Below are positions 28,154 through 39,305 of a stretch of DNA of 64,000 bases, in pieces. The DNA lies in assembly GCA_039704465.1 (NCBI GenBank), contig JASFAU010000006.1, positions 1,240,001 through 1,304,000 of the forward strand, given 5' to 3'. This stretch comes from Plasmodiophora brassicae. Its lineage: Eukaryota > Endomyxa > Phytomyxea > Plasmodiophorida > Plasmodiophoridae. A program made the position numbers and the translations under genes. Under the pieces are notes generated by a model. It was not told the DNA's origin. It did not search any database and saw only the letters and a list, made by a program, of their open reading frames with translations. Numbering within the stretch: position 1 is the first letter of the stretch; each line of letters begins with the position of its first letter.

Positions 28154-28727
28154 ATGAACCGCAAACGCCAGCGTACAGACGACCGACCAGCCAGCAATCG
28201 CCCGGCGAACGCTCATCGAGCCTTTCCCAAACGGGGGAGTTCTTCCAAGAGGTCTGGCACCACCTTTGGCGACCTAATCGCACAAAGAGAACCCACGGGA
28301 GCACCTATGCGCCCAAGACGAATGAGAACTTCGAGACAGCCATTTGGACCCCGCCATGCCCGACATCCTGTTTCAAGTTACTCGGGAGCCATTCGGCTTC
28401 GTAACCAAATGGTTGCAGAGCAGATCGACTTTCGACAGATTGCCCCCAGACACAATGGAGATATCTACATTGGCAGACTTCCGCCAGGTACACTGGTAAG
28501 ACAGGAAACCAGCACGCACCTAAAGTGTACAAAACAGGAGCATTTAAAAAGCGTGAAGCTGCTACCGGTCACAAAATACGCCCCCCGAAAGAAGAAACCT
28601 CCGACCGCTCACGCCAACTCATTGTTAAGCACGGAAGCAACGCTATTGCAGCCTATGCCAATAACTGGGACGCCAACATCATTGGCGCCATATCGATCAT
28701 CGAGATGGGGCAGAGGACATGGAACGT
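28154..28727 (+). other. Open frame of unknown nature between E and copia F
   Basis: A frame starts at ATG 28154 (MNRKRQRTDDRPASNR) and stays open for 254 codons, but its end lies inside the F LTR. The product is basic and Arg/Pro-rich with no domain that I recognise and no signal peptide or membrane segment. It could be a decayed ORF1 of the LINE whose 3' end lies at 20236, but strand (plus against minus) speaks against that. I do not assign a function. Confidence 0.3.
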
Positions 28728-28917
28728 TTAAGGAAGACAATAGCGAAGTGAAGTGTATTACGTACGGCGTTTGCGCAACGGCACGGTGGACGTTACAGTG
28801 GCGACGTAGTCGCCGACGACGTAACGGCTGCCAACGGCGGCGAGCGCGGAGTTTCGGAGTGCGTGACGGCGTGCTGCAGGCATGTGCTGCTGGTTGTACT
28901 GGACATGTTGTTTGACA
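28728..28917 (-). repeat. Diverged 3' LTR of copia element F
   Basis: It aligns with the A/B LTR but has many substitutions and a 10-bp insertion near 28776 (GCAACGGCAC). The inner boundary TTTGACA is followed by the same polypurine tract (plus strand CGCCCCCTCC, 28918-28927). The left boundary is approximate. Confidence 0.75.
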
Positions 28918-30832
28918 CGCCCCCTCCAGCAGCACACGCCCTGGTACCGGTGTCGATGATGCCGGCCAGGATCAGGTTCGCGTGATAAGAAGTGCTGAGG
29001 GCGGGCTTCGTCAGGTAGTCGACCGCCATCTCGGCAGACGGGCACTTGTGGACCACAATCAGACCGGCCTCGACTGCCTCTCTGGTGTAGTGGAACTGGA
29101 CCTCGATATCCTTCGTTCGATCGTCCATCCGACGGTAGCCAGACCAGGCCTCCGCGCCTTGGTTGTCTTCGTGTACGATCGTCGGGCCGGGACGCGGGAA
29201 GCCGATCTCCGCCAGGAACGACTGGATCCAGGCCAGCTGACGGGTAACAGCGCAGAGCGATTTGATCTCAGCGTGCGTTGACAAAAGACTAACCTTAACG
29301 GCGCCTAGGTCCTGGCGTCGCGACTGCCAGTGCACGGGACCGCCGGCCAGCAGAATGATATGACCGGAACGGGAACGTCGCGTGTCCGGATCCGAGGCCC
29401 AGTCGGCATCGGCGTAAGCGACCAGGCGATCCTCGAGATGCCGTTCGTATCGAATGCCGTGCGTCTTCGTGCCGGCGAGGTACTTGAGGACGCGTTGCCC
29501 CGCACGCCAATGCTGTATACCAGGATTCGACGAGAACTGGGCCAGCACGTTGGTGATATACGCGATGTCGGGACGGCACCGATGGGCGAGCCATGTCAGA
29601 CATCCGATCAGCTTCAGGTAAGGCTTGTTCGTCATTTCGTCCCGTTCGATGTCCGTCTGTGGACTCATCGATTTCGTCAGGTGAACGCCAGGTTGAAGGG
29701 CGTGTCGACCGGGTGACAATGTGACATGTTGAAGTCGCTCAACACCTTGTCGATGTACTCGGCCTGGTCGAGCATGATGGCGCCGGTGGCAGGTTCGCGA
29801 CGGATGCGCATGCCGAGCAGCGTCGATGGTTCGCCGATCCGTGATCTCGGCCATCGTGGCGAGCTTCTCGATGACGGCCTCTGCGAAATCGACGTCGTTG
29901 TACGCCAGCAGGCCGTCATCGGTGTGCACCGACATGACCATGAACTTGCCATCGTGACCATATCGAAAGACGCACGGGTCCGCGATGATCGGTTCGAAGC
30001 CCAGGGACAGCAGCATCGAGCGAAGCGTCTTGTACCACCGTTCGGCACCTTGCTTCGTACCGTATAGGGCCTTGCGTAGTTGGAGAACGCGATATGGGAC
30101 GTTGTTATCAGTAAACCCATCGGGCTGGCGCATGTAGACGTCGTGGAGCATATTGGCGTTGAGGTAGGCGGCCACCCAGTCAACCTGTCGAAGATGCAGC
30201 CCGTGTTGGGCTGCGAGCGCAAGGATGATGAGGAATGCGGTGGCGCGAGCTGTCGGTGCGAATGTGTCGTCAAAGTCAATGCCGGGGCGCTGTCGGAAGC
30301 CCTGAGCGCAGTGACGAGCGCTGAACTTACGGATGCCACCGTCGCCACTGAGCGCTGACTTGACCCGGAACACCCACTTGGACCCGACAGCGATCTTACC
30401 TTTGGGGAGATCAACGAGCGGGCCGAATGTGTCCTTGGAATCGAGCGTCCCCATCTGCGAGACGGCGGCGTCCCACCAGTGGCCGGCGAACGGCGATGAC
30501 AATGCCTCGGCCATCGAGACGGGTACAGGGATGTCGGTCGCTTTAAGGCTTGACACGTCCGGTCGTGGTAGACGGGCTGGATCGATCGGCGCGGGTACTC
30601 TAGCACGACATGCTTTGGCGGCGGCGCCGCGAGCGGAATTGCGGTTGGACCGTATGGCTTGATCGATCAGACGTCGCTCCTTGACCTGTTGCCAATGGCG
30701 GATTTGTCGGCGTGATTGACGAGGAGGGCGCTGCGTCGGTGGCGTTAGGGTCGGACTCTGGAACCAGGCGTCGACTGTCGAGGACCACCGTGTTGACGAA
30801 CGATTGGCCGCCTCCGGCGCCTTCCACTGGAA
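28918..30832 (-). pseudogene. 5'-truncated copia Pol (element F)
   Basis: RT and RNase H are close in sequence to element A: AAYLNANMLHDVYM, YGTKQGAERWYK, SVHTDDGLLAYND, YADADWASDP and SSTHAEIKSL-type motifs (here LLSTHAEIKSL). The frame open from 30985 shifts out near 29870 and back near 29680. Between these points the proper copia sequence (TLLGMRIRREP, DKVLSDFNMSHCHPVDTP) lies in the frame 29677-30606, so two small compensating indels are present. Upstream of about 30832 the copia similarity stops abruptly, with no Gag, integrase or 5' LTR. The element is a defective, older relative of A/B. Confidence 0.87.
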
Positions 30833-31024
30833 AAATAGAAGTGCCAAATTAGTGCCATCCCGTGGATTAGCCCATCGGCCTTTTATTGGCACTTGACGAC
30901 ACCAAATTGGCACTTGGTAGTGCCAATTTGGTGCCAATTTCGGACCCCGATTTTCCAAAAATCCTCTCAACGGATGCCCTTCCAAAAAACGTCATACGAT
31001 TTTTGCTCTCCCTACCGGTATAGT
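30833..31024. repeat. Hairpin-rich junction sequence
   Basis: CCAAATTGGCAC (30902-30913) and its complement GTGCCAATTTGG (30920-30931) form a perfect 12-bp stem with a 6-base loop. Related words (TGCCAAATTAGTGCC, TTTTATTGGCACTTG, TTGGTGCCAATTT) recur between 30841 and 30940. No gene is present. It may be the end of a MITE that truncated copia F. Confidence 0.6.
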
Positions 31025-31233
31025 TGTAGAGCGGGGCTCTATTTATAGCGTCTCGTTCCCTACATCAACGTGCTGCCACCTGACGGTCCTGGACTATATT
31101 TAGACACTCTGCGTGCCCCGATTTAGCACGATGACGTGGCGAGGCTGACGTCGTCGTGACGATGCGATCGATAAACGTGATTCTGTTTCTGTGTCATTAC
31201 GTGCCGTCAAGAGTCTGCAGACACGGGACTACA
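31025..31233 (+). repeat. 5' LTR of Ty3 element G (209 bp)
   Basis: Near-identical to 45802-46010. A shorter related fragment lies inside the element at about 44514-44575. Confidence 0.92.
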
Positions 31234-31327
31234 GTGCGCACTACGTCCCACCCCTACGTATACGTCCAACCACACGTACACGCTACACGTTAACGGGCGG
31301 CGGAGCGTCGCAACTGTTTACAACGTC

Positions 31328-34300
31328 ATGGCATCTCAGTCGCAAGGCGCGAACGTCGGCGGTTTCAAGAGCTCGGCTAACCTCAGCATTCTTCCGCACG
31401 CGACGAAGCTGGATTCTACGTCGATCCTGAAGTTGAAGGAGCGGTATGATCGCTACTGTGCTGTCGTGACTGACCGCGAAGGACAACGACCTGAGGAAGC
31501 TAGGATCAAGCCGCAAGCAATCCGCTTCTGCTTCACGACGCCACAGCTGACGTCCATTGCACTGAACCACCTTTTCCTTCGCAGCGTCGACATGCTGACT
31601 GATGAGGAACTCGAAGGGTGGATCGACGGCCAGATCAAGAGTCTTCCGGCCAGCCATGGGCTCACGACGCAGGACGTCGAAGTCAAGATGTCCAAGGAGC
31701 TGTCGATGGACGTGAACCTCCCTACGTTGAAGGACCAAGTGCAGTCCATCTTGGATCGGATGACGGAGATCCAGTGGAAGCGCGGATGGCTTCACCTACG
31801 AGACACGACCGGTGGACGCCGAGCACTAGGCCGATTGTTGGTGGACACACTTCAGCCATGGCCATTGCGGGACCATGTGCGGCAATGGGTGAAAGACGAT
31901 AAGACCAACCGGGAGGGTGACTTAAAGGGCATCATCAAGCACGCCTTGGAGTGGGTCCGATACAAGGTCTTCGTGCAAGGCTCCGCGCAGATCGCGGGAG
32001 TGTCGAACAAGACCTGTGCCGAACTACGCCTTAGTGACAAGAGTCACAAATACCAGGTGACGGTGACAGCTGGCGGTCGACGCGTCGCGCAGCATCGCCC
32101 GCCACCCTCGAACCGACCGACCCGTCCGAAGCCCGCTACGGTTCTCAGCACACAGCCGAACGCTACGAAAGTGGAGGCTCGAGGTCCTGAAGCACAAGCG
32201 AACGGGAATGCGACAAAGCGACGGAGGGACGACGACCCTGAGAAGACGAACGCCGGCAAGATCACTTGCTGGAATTGCGGCGGCGACCACGGGTTGCGAG
32301 TCTGCCCAACGAAACCATCGAAGGAGCGCTGCATTGATCTTGTCCGCGCCAATCGCCCTATAAAGGTCCAGAAGACTGACGGGTACACAGGGACTGAGGA
32401 CGATTTGCAACGGGTAGTGCTGGAAGGCATGCGCGTTCCCTACGAACTGGATTCGGGCTGTCGTGATGGAAATATCATACCTGGCCACATCGCTGACCAG
32501 TTGAATGATGCCACATTTCGCGACGTCCAGCCACGAGACATCACTTCCGCGGAGGGCAAGGTCATCGGGACGATCACGAGAATGGTACAAGTTCCAGTCA
32601 CGACTCTGGAGACCGAGGTTGGCAACCTTAAGCTTTACCATGTGACCTACTACGTTTGCGACACGATTCCAGTGATCCTGTTCGGTGACAATCTTCTATC
32701 TGCGCTTGGCATCAACCCGCATAAGCAGCTGGAGAACATCATCGCATCAGGATGTACCGAGATGGACACGCTGTCAGGATGTGCGGCAGTCGACGTCGAT
32801 TCAATCGAGACTGTGCGGCGCATTGCTGCTAGAATGGCAACGCTTGGAAGCGACTACTTTCAAGCCCCTCAGGAACCAGACTCCGCTGAGCCATCTTCAA
32901 GTGAAGTCGACCTGGGACCAATCAACGTGCACGAGATCGAAACGTCGTGCAATCGAATGGTGCATCAAGCACGCCTCAACGGAATGTCCCGACATGGAGT
33001 TAGTCGACTACGTCTGATATTGCGACGACACCTGAACGAATTCCGTACGCGGCTGGGGCAAGATAAGCCTGTCGATGTCGAACCGATGGTAACGCAGCTG
33101 AAGCCGGATGTCACGCCTTACCGGTGCAAGCCGCAGTTCTACAACCCGAAGCAGAAGGAATTCCTTGACGATATGGTCAAAATGCTCAAGGAGAACGGTC
33201 TCATCTACATGAACATGAACTCTCGTTGGGCAAGTCCCGTCTTAGTCGTAAAGAAACCGAAGGGCGACGGCTACCGTCTATGTGTCGACCTACGCCAGGT
33301 CAACGCGCGGTGTGTCTCCACCGCCTGGCCGATGCCTAACGTGGAGGCGGTCACGCGCAAGCTTGCTGGCATGACATGCTTCTTCACGATCGACGCGTTC
33401 AAAGGCTTAAGCTTCTGGCTAATGCCGTTGGCAAAGGAATGCCAAGAAATGTTCAGCTTCATGACGGACGACGCTGTCTATACGCCTACGAGGAGTATTC
33501 AAGGAGGCATGAACTCGGCAATTCAATTTCATGCTCGGATGGCAGCGATCTTCGACGACATGAAGGACAATCTGCTGATATGGATCGACGACCTCCTTGG
33601 ATTCGCAAAGTCAGAGGATGACCTGCTACATCAGCTGACGCGGGTTCTTGAGACATGTCGTGAACGCAATGTGAAACTGAATCCGGGCAAGTGCACGTTA
33701 TTCGCTCGTGAACTGAAGTGGTGCGGGCGAATCTACTCACGTGATGGTGTACAACACGACCCAGAACGTATAGAAGCGCTTACGACTATGTCGCGTCCGC
33801 GAACTGTCAAGGAGTTGCAGCAGTTCCTATGGGCGGCCAACTGGATGCGTACTCACATACCCGGCTATCCATGTATCATCCGTCCACTACAAGACATTAT
33901 CGATCGGGCCAATGACGAGTTGAAGCGTATTCGATCCGCAACGCCATCATCGATCACGCTTGACGCGTTGGGTTGGAGTGACCAGCACAACAAGTCATTT
34001 ACGGACATACGGTTCGCCCTGATTCAACACGTTCAGCTGGCCTACCCGAAGTCGAACTACCAGACATGCCTGTTCACCGACGCAAGTGAAACGGCATGGG
34101 CAGCTGTCATCACGCAGATCCCGTTGGAGGATATCGACCTGCCTGTTTGCGATCAACGTCAGACCTCTCTCGCGTTCTATGGCAAACGCTTCGCTGGTTC
34201 AGAACTACGATGGTCTACGCCCGAGAAGGAGGCGGCCGCGATCATCTACGCTACGGAACGCGGGGACTTCCTGCTTCAGACATCACGAGAGTTCCTACTC

Positions 34301-34453
34301 TATACCGATCATCGCAATCTGACGTTCATTTTTCAGTCAGGACTCCGAAATGAAGAAGCACACCGCCCAGAAGCTGGAACGTTGGGCGTTGCACCTGCAG
34401 GGGTTCCGCTACCAGACGAAGAGCATCGCCGGAGAGGACAACGTTTGGGCTGA
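31328..34453 (+). CDS. Gag - protease - RT - RNase H polyprotein of element G
   Basis: It is 1041 residues from ATG 31328, 94 bases after the LTR. The Gag part (1-330) ends with a zinc knuckle, CWNCGGDHGLRVC (about 316). The protease has LDSGCRDGN (about 375). RT (about 590-830) shows VVKKPKGDGYRLCVDLRQVN, FFTIDAFKGLSFW and the catalytic LLIWIDDLLGFAKS. RNase H (about 905-1030) shows LFTDASETAWAAVIT, STPEKEAAAI and LLYTDHRNLTFIF. The frame leaves the coding register after about 34345, where a second frame takes over, so a one-base shift separates RNase H from integrase. Confidence 0.93.
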   Translation: MASQSQGANVGGFKSSANLSILPHATKLDSTSILKLKERYDRYCAVVTDREGQRPEEARIKPQAIRFCFTTPQLTSIALNHLFLRSVDMLTDEELEGWIDGQIKSLPASHGLTTQDVEVKMSKELSMDVNLPTLKDQVQSILDRMTEIQWKRGWLHLRDTTGGRRALGRLLVDTLQPWPLRDHVRQWVKDDKTNREGDLKGIIKHALEWVRYKVFVQGSAQIAGVSNKTCAELRLSDKSHKYQVTVTAGGRRVAQHRPPPSNRPTRPKPATVLSTQPNATKVEARGPEAQANGNATKRRRDDDPEKTNAGKITCWNCGGDHGLRVCPTKPSKERCIDLVRANRPIKVQKTDGYTGTEDDLQRVVLEGMRVPYELDSGCRDGNIIPGHIADQLNDATFRDVQPRDITSAEGKVIGTITRMVQVPVTTLETEVGNLKLYHVTYYVCDTIPVILFGDNLLSALGINPHKQLENIIASGCTEMDTLSGCAAVDVDSIETVRRIAARMATLGSDYFQAPQEPDSAEPSSSEVDLGPINVHEIETSCNRMVHQARLNGMSRHGVSRLRLILRRHLNEFRTRLGQDKPVDVEPMVTQLKPDVTPYRCKPQFYNPKQKEFLDDMVKMLKENGLIYMNMNSRWASPVLVVKKPKGDGYRLCVDLRQVNARCVSTAWPMPNVEAVTRKLAGMTCFFTIDAFKGLSFWLMPLAKECQEMFSFMTDDAVYTPTRSIQGGMNSAIQFHARMAAIFDDMKDNLLIWIDDLLGFAKSEDDLLHQLTRVLETCRERNVKLNPGKCTLFARELKWCGRIYSRDGVQHDPERIEALTTMSRPRTVKELQQFLWAANWMRTHIPGYPCIIRPLQDIIDRANDELKRIRSATPSSITLDALGWSDQHNKSFTDIRFALIQHVQLAYPKSNYQTCLFTDASETAWAAVITQIPLEDIDLPVCDQRQTSLAFYGKRFAGSELRWSTPEKEAAAIIYATERGDFLLQTSREFLLYTDHRNLTFIFQSGLRNEEAHRPEAGTLGVAPAGVPLPDEEHRRRGQRLG

Positions 34454-35408
34454 CCTGCTGACAAGATGGGGCGCCGGTCGTATCGCCTTGTCATGTCGAG
34501 CAGCACGCATCATGGAGCTTGACGACTTGCGAGTCACTCCTCGGCAGCATCCTGAGTTTAGCTGGCCGACGGAGACGGAGATTCGCGATGCACAACGACT
34601 ACTGTCACGGGACGAGAAGATTGACAATGGCGTCTACTTCGACGAAGCTGATCGTTTGTGGAAGAACGAGGACAAAGCTGTCCTCATCCCATGCCATCTG
34701 GATTGCAAGAGTCTACGACTACGGATCCTGAGTATTGGTCATTGCGCGAGCGCTGGTCATCGTGCGTACGACGTAACCAAGCAGATGATCATGGAGCGCT
34801 TCGTCTGGAAGAAGATCAGTCAGGACATTCAAGCGATGTGCCAGCAATGCCTGCATTGCATTACGACACGCGGTGGTAAGAAAGTTCCAAGACCACTTGG
34901 TGAAGCGTTGCATGGCCACAAACCGTTCGACGTGCTCACCATGGATTACCTCTACGTGGAGCCAGTCAGGGGCACGGACCACCAGTACAAGTACATCCTG
35001 CTCCTGAAGGATGACTTCAGCGGCTACGTACGCCTGATCCCATCAGCTGAGGCGACAAGTCGTGTTGCTACGGAAGCTCTGAATCAGTGGATTGATGATT
35101 TCGCGACGCCTGAGTACCTGGTCACGGACGGTGGTTCACACTTCACGGCGGAAATCATGGAGGAGCTTACCAGGTTACGAGATGTTCAGCATCACATCAC
35201 GACTGCATACTGTCCATGGGCCAATGGCACGGTGGAGCGCACAAACCGCACTGTGCTCAACGTCATGCGTTCGATCCTGAACGAGGCCCAGATTACGACG
35301 CACAACTGGCCGTACTTGTGTCCAGTCGTTCAGCACGTCATTAATCACACGCCAAGTCGACGTCTCAACGGTTATGCGCCGATCACGGTCGTCACGGGGC
35401 GTTCGCCA
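34350..35408 (+). CDS. Integrase of element G, 5' part (cut by H)
   Basis: This continues RNase H in a new frame. The zinc-binding region is an H-H-C-C arrangement (GHCASAGHRAYDV, CQQCLHC). The core triad is Asp in VLTMDYLYVEP, Asp in YLVTDGGSHF and Glu in GTVERTNRTV. It then breaks at VVTGRSP (35408), the left TSD of H. Removing H gives an uninterrupted ...RSP-ESPLDQIWDPKERQW, so this was an open integrase when H landed. The extension of the frame to 35552 is H sequence. The product would insert G cDNA. Confidence 0.92.
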
Positions 35409-35548
35409 CACTGGCCGGGTTTTGGATGCAGGACGGTTGCAGGGAGCCAACCTTGCATCTCTCTTGCATCCGGTGAGATGCAGGAACGATGCAGACCCAT
35501 AATCTGCCACGGACCCTCTCGGACTGGGATGCAGGTTGAATGCAGGGT

Positions 35549-35616
35549 GTAGACCGGACCGCCAACTAGGCCACGAGAGCAGCTGCTCTCGTGGCCTAGT
35601 TGGCGGTCCGGTCTAC
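35549..35616. repeat. 68-bp perfect palindrome
   Basis: The two 34-base arms (35549-35582 and 35583-35616) are exact reverse complements with no spacer. The arm contains ACCGCCAACTAGGCCACGAG, shared with the loop of the hairpin at 16491-16593. It interrupts the GATGCAG subterminal repeats of H. Confidence 0.92.
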
Positions 35617-35619
35617 AAG

Positions 35620-36490
35620 GGCTAACCGTCTGCAACCAATGTGCATCTTCCTGGCGATGCAGGTTAGATGTAAGAAACCTGTTGAATTTCGAATCTGAAG
35701 AGAAGCCGATTTTCCTGCAACCGTTTTGCATCTTGAAATTGGAACGCGAACAACGATTCAATCGTGATTCTGGATATCAACTGGTGAATGATTTACGTCG
35801 CCTGCCGTATTCGTTGTGCTTAGTCTCGACGCATGGCAATGCGAATCGAGGTTGGGTACGAACTAAATATCACATTTCTCATTAAACGCATGTGCCGTGT
35901 GACAACAAGGCGGCCTTGTTGTTTACTCAAACATTCGAAATTGGCGAGTCTGGAATCATGTTGGAACGGTTAAATACGCAAACGAACTCGATCGGGACGT
36001 TGGTGCGGTATCGCTTGTTCGTGCTTCCAACTCGGTTCTCGCGGGCGACCGTGCTGGACACGAGAACAACATTATTGGGAACGGCCTGTTCTATGGGAAA
36101 CCATGGACTGAATGCACAGGTATTCGTCGGACCAATGTATCCAGGGAGGCAAACGCCCGCTGTTTCCTGGTCAACATGCTCAATCAGCCACCACCTGGAG
36201 AAGTTAGAGCAACTGGTGGAAACGCAGTCATGACATAACACCAACATGTTACAGTAGAACAGGTCCAGCACGAATGGTGAGCCATCTGCCTCTGGCTCCG
36301 GACAAGAGAAGCAGACTCGTGCCACCCTGCGGATAGCACCAAAGTACTGCAACCCGTCAGCGACTGCGGACACCAAATGGTTCGTGGTGGACGGCTCCGC
36401 GTTCTCATCCTGCAGGACGTTCGCCCTCCAAACGACGTTTCCTGTCGCATTCAGGTTTCAGTAAGATGCAAAATGATTAGACTTTCAGCA
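35620..36490. other. Interior of H without recognised gene
   Basis: GATGCA-type subterminal repeats continue to about 35735. Beyond that only short open frames occur and no motif is recognisable. Confidence 0.5.
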
Positions 36491-36496
36491 GCATTA

Positions 36497-37145
36497 GAGA
36501 ACTTTCGGAGCCACTTTTCCGTTCAGTTTCCCGTTCCGCTGCCCGGCACAGTCACCGTCACAGAGTCTAAGCCCAAAAGTCTCCAAACCGAAAAGCTGAG
36601 CCAGAGGTGAAAAAGGCCGCGCTAACGGAACTACTTTTCCGTCCGCCGACAGCGTCAGAAGTGGGCACCGCCGAGCCTGTGGCACAAGACTTCTGCTTTT
36701 TGCACTCAACACACCCATCATCACGTACCGCGGGCACCTGGCAAGTGGCAACGCCCTCATGGATCCACCGTCATCTGCGATTTTTTCCGCGATGTCTGCG
36801 CCACCAGATCCCAGGATTGTCGAGGCGTCGACCACTGTCCCCAATGACTTGTTCAACGTTCCAGGCGCTTATAGCTACAAGGACTGCCAGCCGCTGGCAC
36901 AGGGCGGCGCCCCGACGCACAAGCGGTTTGCGGCATGGCACGATGTGCTCCTGCTGTGCGCAGCGAACGACATCAAGCCGTGGGAGGCGAAGTACGGGAA
37001 GGTGATGGTTATGAACGGAACGGGAACGCTTCCGAAAGGCAACACCTGTCGACATTTCCGTTCCGTGACTGGCTGCGGCAGCGACTGTAGCTGTGCCGGG
37101 CAGCGGGACGGGAAACTGAACGGAAAAGTGGCTCCGAAAGTTCTC
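36497..37145. mobile_element. 649-bp TIR element with TA duplication inside H
   Basis: The 55-bp inverted repeats (36497-36551 and 37091-37145, starting GAGAACTTTCGGAGCCACTT) have one mismatch. The flanks are TA on both sides (36495-36496 and 37146-37147), compatible with a Tc1/mariner-type target. Between the arms lies an open frame with a Trp/Leu-rich SANT-like segment (see next entry). There is no transposase, so it is non-autonomous. Confidence 0.78.
36759..37040 (+). other. SANT-like open frame inside the small TIR element
   Basis: From ATG 36759 the frame reads a Pro/Ser-rich start, then FAAWHDVLLLCAANDIKPWE and KYGKVM. This pattern (F..WHDVLLL..... PWEAKYGK) is like the first helices of SANT/Myb-type proteins of transposons. 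It then runs into the right TIR arm. It may be an exon of an H gene split by the insertion or a captured fragment. The evidence does not separate these two. Confidence 0.4.
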
Positions 37146-37147
37146 TA

Positions 37148-39150
37148 TTGACGTACCGAATGATGCTTCGTCGAACACCTCGCAAGAGGACGGAAGAAGA
37201 GGACGTCTACCACTGGGAAAAATTCCGCGTCAAATTCAGGTCAACCTTACAGAGAATGTCAATTTCGGTCAATTCGGGACAGCTTGCAGTCACAGCAACC
37301 GGTTACAGGATCCAATTCTCTGTGCGGCCGGAACGTCATGAAGTTGAAAGTGGTACCACGCACTCCGCAACGAACGCGGGTATCAGTTGGTCCAGCGTGC
37401 GATTCGCGCCGATGAGTCGTGATGTGAACGCCGCACCGGAGGAGAAGTCGTCGACCGATGATGACGCAGTGGGAGACTACTTCTGGCAGGAATGGGCGAG
37501 GCGCGGCGATGGTGTCGAGGCCAAGTCACCCGATGACGTCGATGACAACTTGCCAGAGTGGACCGTTGGCATCAGCTGCACAGGAGCGGTGGGCCGTTTC
37601 GCCTGTCCATTCCCCAATTCATGCTCGGTATGTCACGTGTTTGAAATGTTAGGACGTTTTAACTTGTACTTTTACTAACTTTGCGGTTTCGACAGTTGAC
37701 GGTGTTGGATCCTACGCCCCTGGCTCCAAGGATACACCTTGGCAGGCGCTCTGCGAAATTGTTCCGAACAATGTCGTAGCAATACGGGCGAAAGTGCTGC
37801 ACGGGCGGCAACATAAAGACGCGAACCTGGTCTGCATCATTCCGCGAGGCAACATGACAGCAGCGACGCTGTCAACTACGGTCCCTGGAGACGACGCGGC
37901 CTGCTGGTGCCTGGGCGCACCCGGCCGTATGCGTCTCCTACGTTACCAGTGTCCAGTTGCAGCTCTCTGACTTTCCTGCCCAGGTACCCGTCACAGGTGA
38001 CTGTGCCGTCCGCGTCCGCAACTCTTCTCTGACCGTCTGCCAATACACTGCCAGTCTCTTTGGGTGTTACGCGTTTCGGTTCGTCGCGATGAAAGCTGCG
38101 GCACACTGTTCTCTTCACGATTGCCATCACGTATGCATGACGGAAGTCAAGCCCAGTTGGAGAGGGTCGCTGAATGGACGTCTCTGGACGACATCACCGC
38201 CAGCGAGGAGTCGTTGTCTGCCGACGAAAGACCTGGGCTCCTTGACCTATCGACCTGCGCTGGGATCGCCGAATTCAAGTCGAGCGGCATGCGCAAGAAG
38301 CGAACCGAGAAACGGTCTCGGATGATCGAGATCGTGCAAGCGGAGTACCTCCGGTAAGTACAACTCGAGTGACTTCCGAAAGCTGAAAGAATGTCGGCAT
38401 CGCGGCTGAACATTCGTCCAGAATCAATCCAAAACTGAAGAAACGCACGCTAACCGTCGAGCACGATGTACACCGTCGTGTCCTCGACAGAGGTTGCCAG
38501 GAGCTCGAGTTACCCAGAGACCAGTGGGCTTTAAAGGACACTGTGATGCGTAAGACTAAGTGTGCACGTACTCTTTGTTCCTCGCATGCTGATGCAGTCG
38601 ACCTGCTATGAAGTTATGGTCCAGACAGAGCGACGACTCAAACGACAGAGATCACGGGCGCAAGAAATTTTCGTTGACGCCGGCAGGATGATCGAGCCTG
38701 ACACAACAGGTACGATCGAAAGGTCGTCATACATTGCAATTTGACCAAGCTGATCTGTGGGCCGGCTCAGACGGCGAAGATCATCTCTTCACGTTCTTGC
38801 AGGTGATAAGGGAGCGGCTCTCGCCTCACAAACATAGCTCCGTCCTGCAAGACAAGGCGCTGGCGGACATGCTGTGTTCGAGCGTGATCTCCGTCGTCAA
38901 ACACCCAGAGAGACTACATCACCTGCGCCGACGTTCGACGTGTAAGTGTCGCTCACAGTTGGATTTCTCTGCAACATGCTTATACATGAGTGGCGTAGGA
39001 CCAAAGACGTTGCAGCACTGTCGGGGCCTCTTGTATTCAATAAAGACAAAAGCGGCGTTATCTGAGAGTCAAACAGTGTGTCACGAGACGCTCAGAACGT
39101 GCTCAGTTTGGTTCAACGGCGCGTCGATTAGAGTAAACTGGGTAGTCAAT
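37148..39150 (+). other. Exon-like open frames of an unrecognised gene in H
   Basis: Several plus-strand frames have protein-like composition: 37148-37678 (acidic, DDDAVGDYFWQEWARRGDG), about 37690-37925 (DTPWQALCEIVPNNVVAIRA), about 38140-38355 (a charged helix, MRKKRTEKRSRMIEIVQAEY) and about 38740-38940 (DHLFTFLQVIRERLSPHKHS). They could be exons of one gene with short introns; the second frame starts after CTTTGCGGTTTCGACAG. I did not find a domain, and junctions are not fixed. It may be a third H gene or a captured host gene. Confidence 0.35.
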
Positions 39151-39154
39151 GGTA

Positions 39155-39305
39155 CGTCAGCTCTGTGACGACTGGCTGTCAGTATGCATTCAATTCTGGG
39201 GCCAAGTGGCCGTCAACTGGATGGTCAACAGCAAGGCAGCTCTGTGACGACTACTTTGACGGTAATGCTCAGTATGCGCTCAATTCTGGGGCCAAGAGGC
39301 TGTCA
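39155..39305. repeat. Imperfect tandem duplication, about 80-bp unit
   Basis: CAGCTCTGTGACGACT and, about 45 bases later, CAATTCTGGGGCCAAG each occur twice in the same order and spacing (first unit from about 39158, second from about 39237). It is non-coding. Confidence 0.7.

Noticed and set aside
35425..35720. GATGCAG repeats as a CRISPR array or minisatellite
   Set aside because: Spacing is irregular and the same words occur inside the opposite TIR, so they are transposon subterminal repeats.
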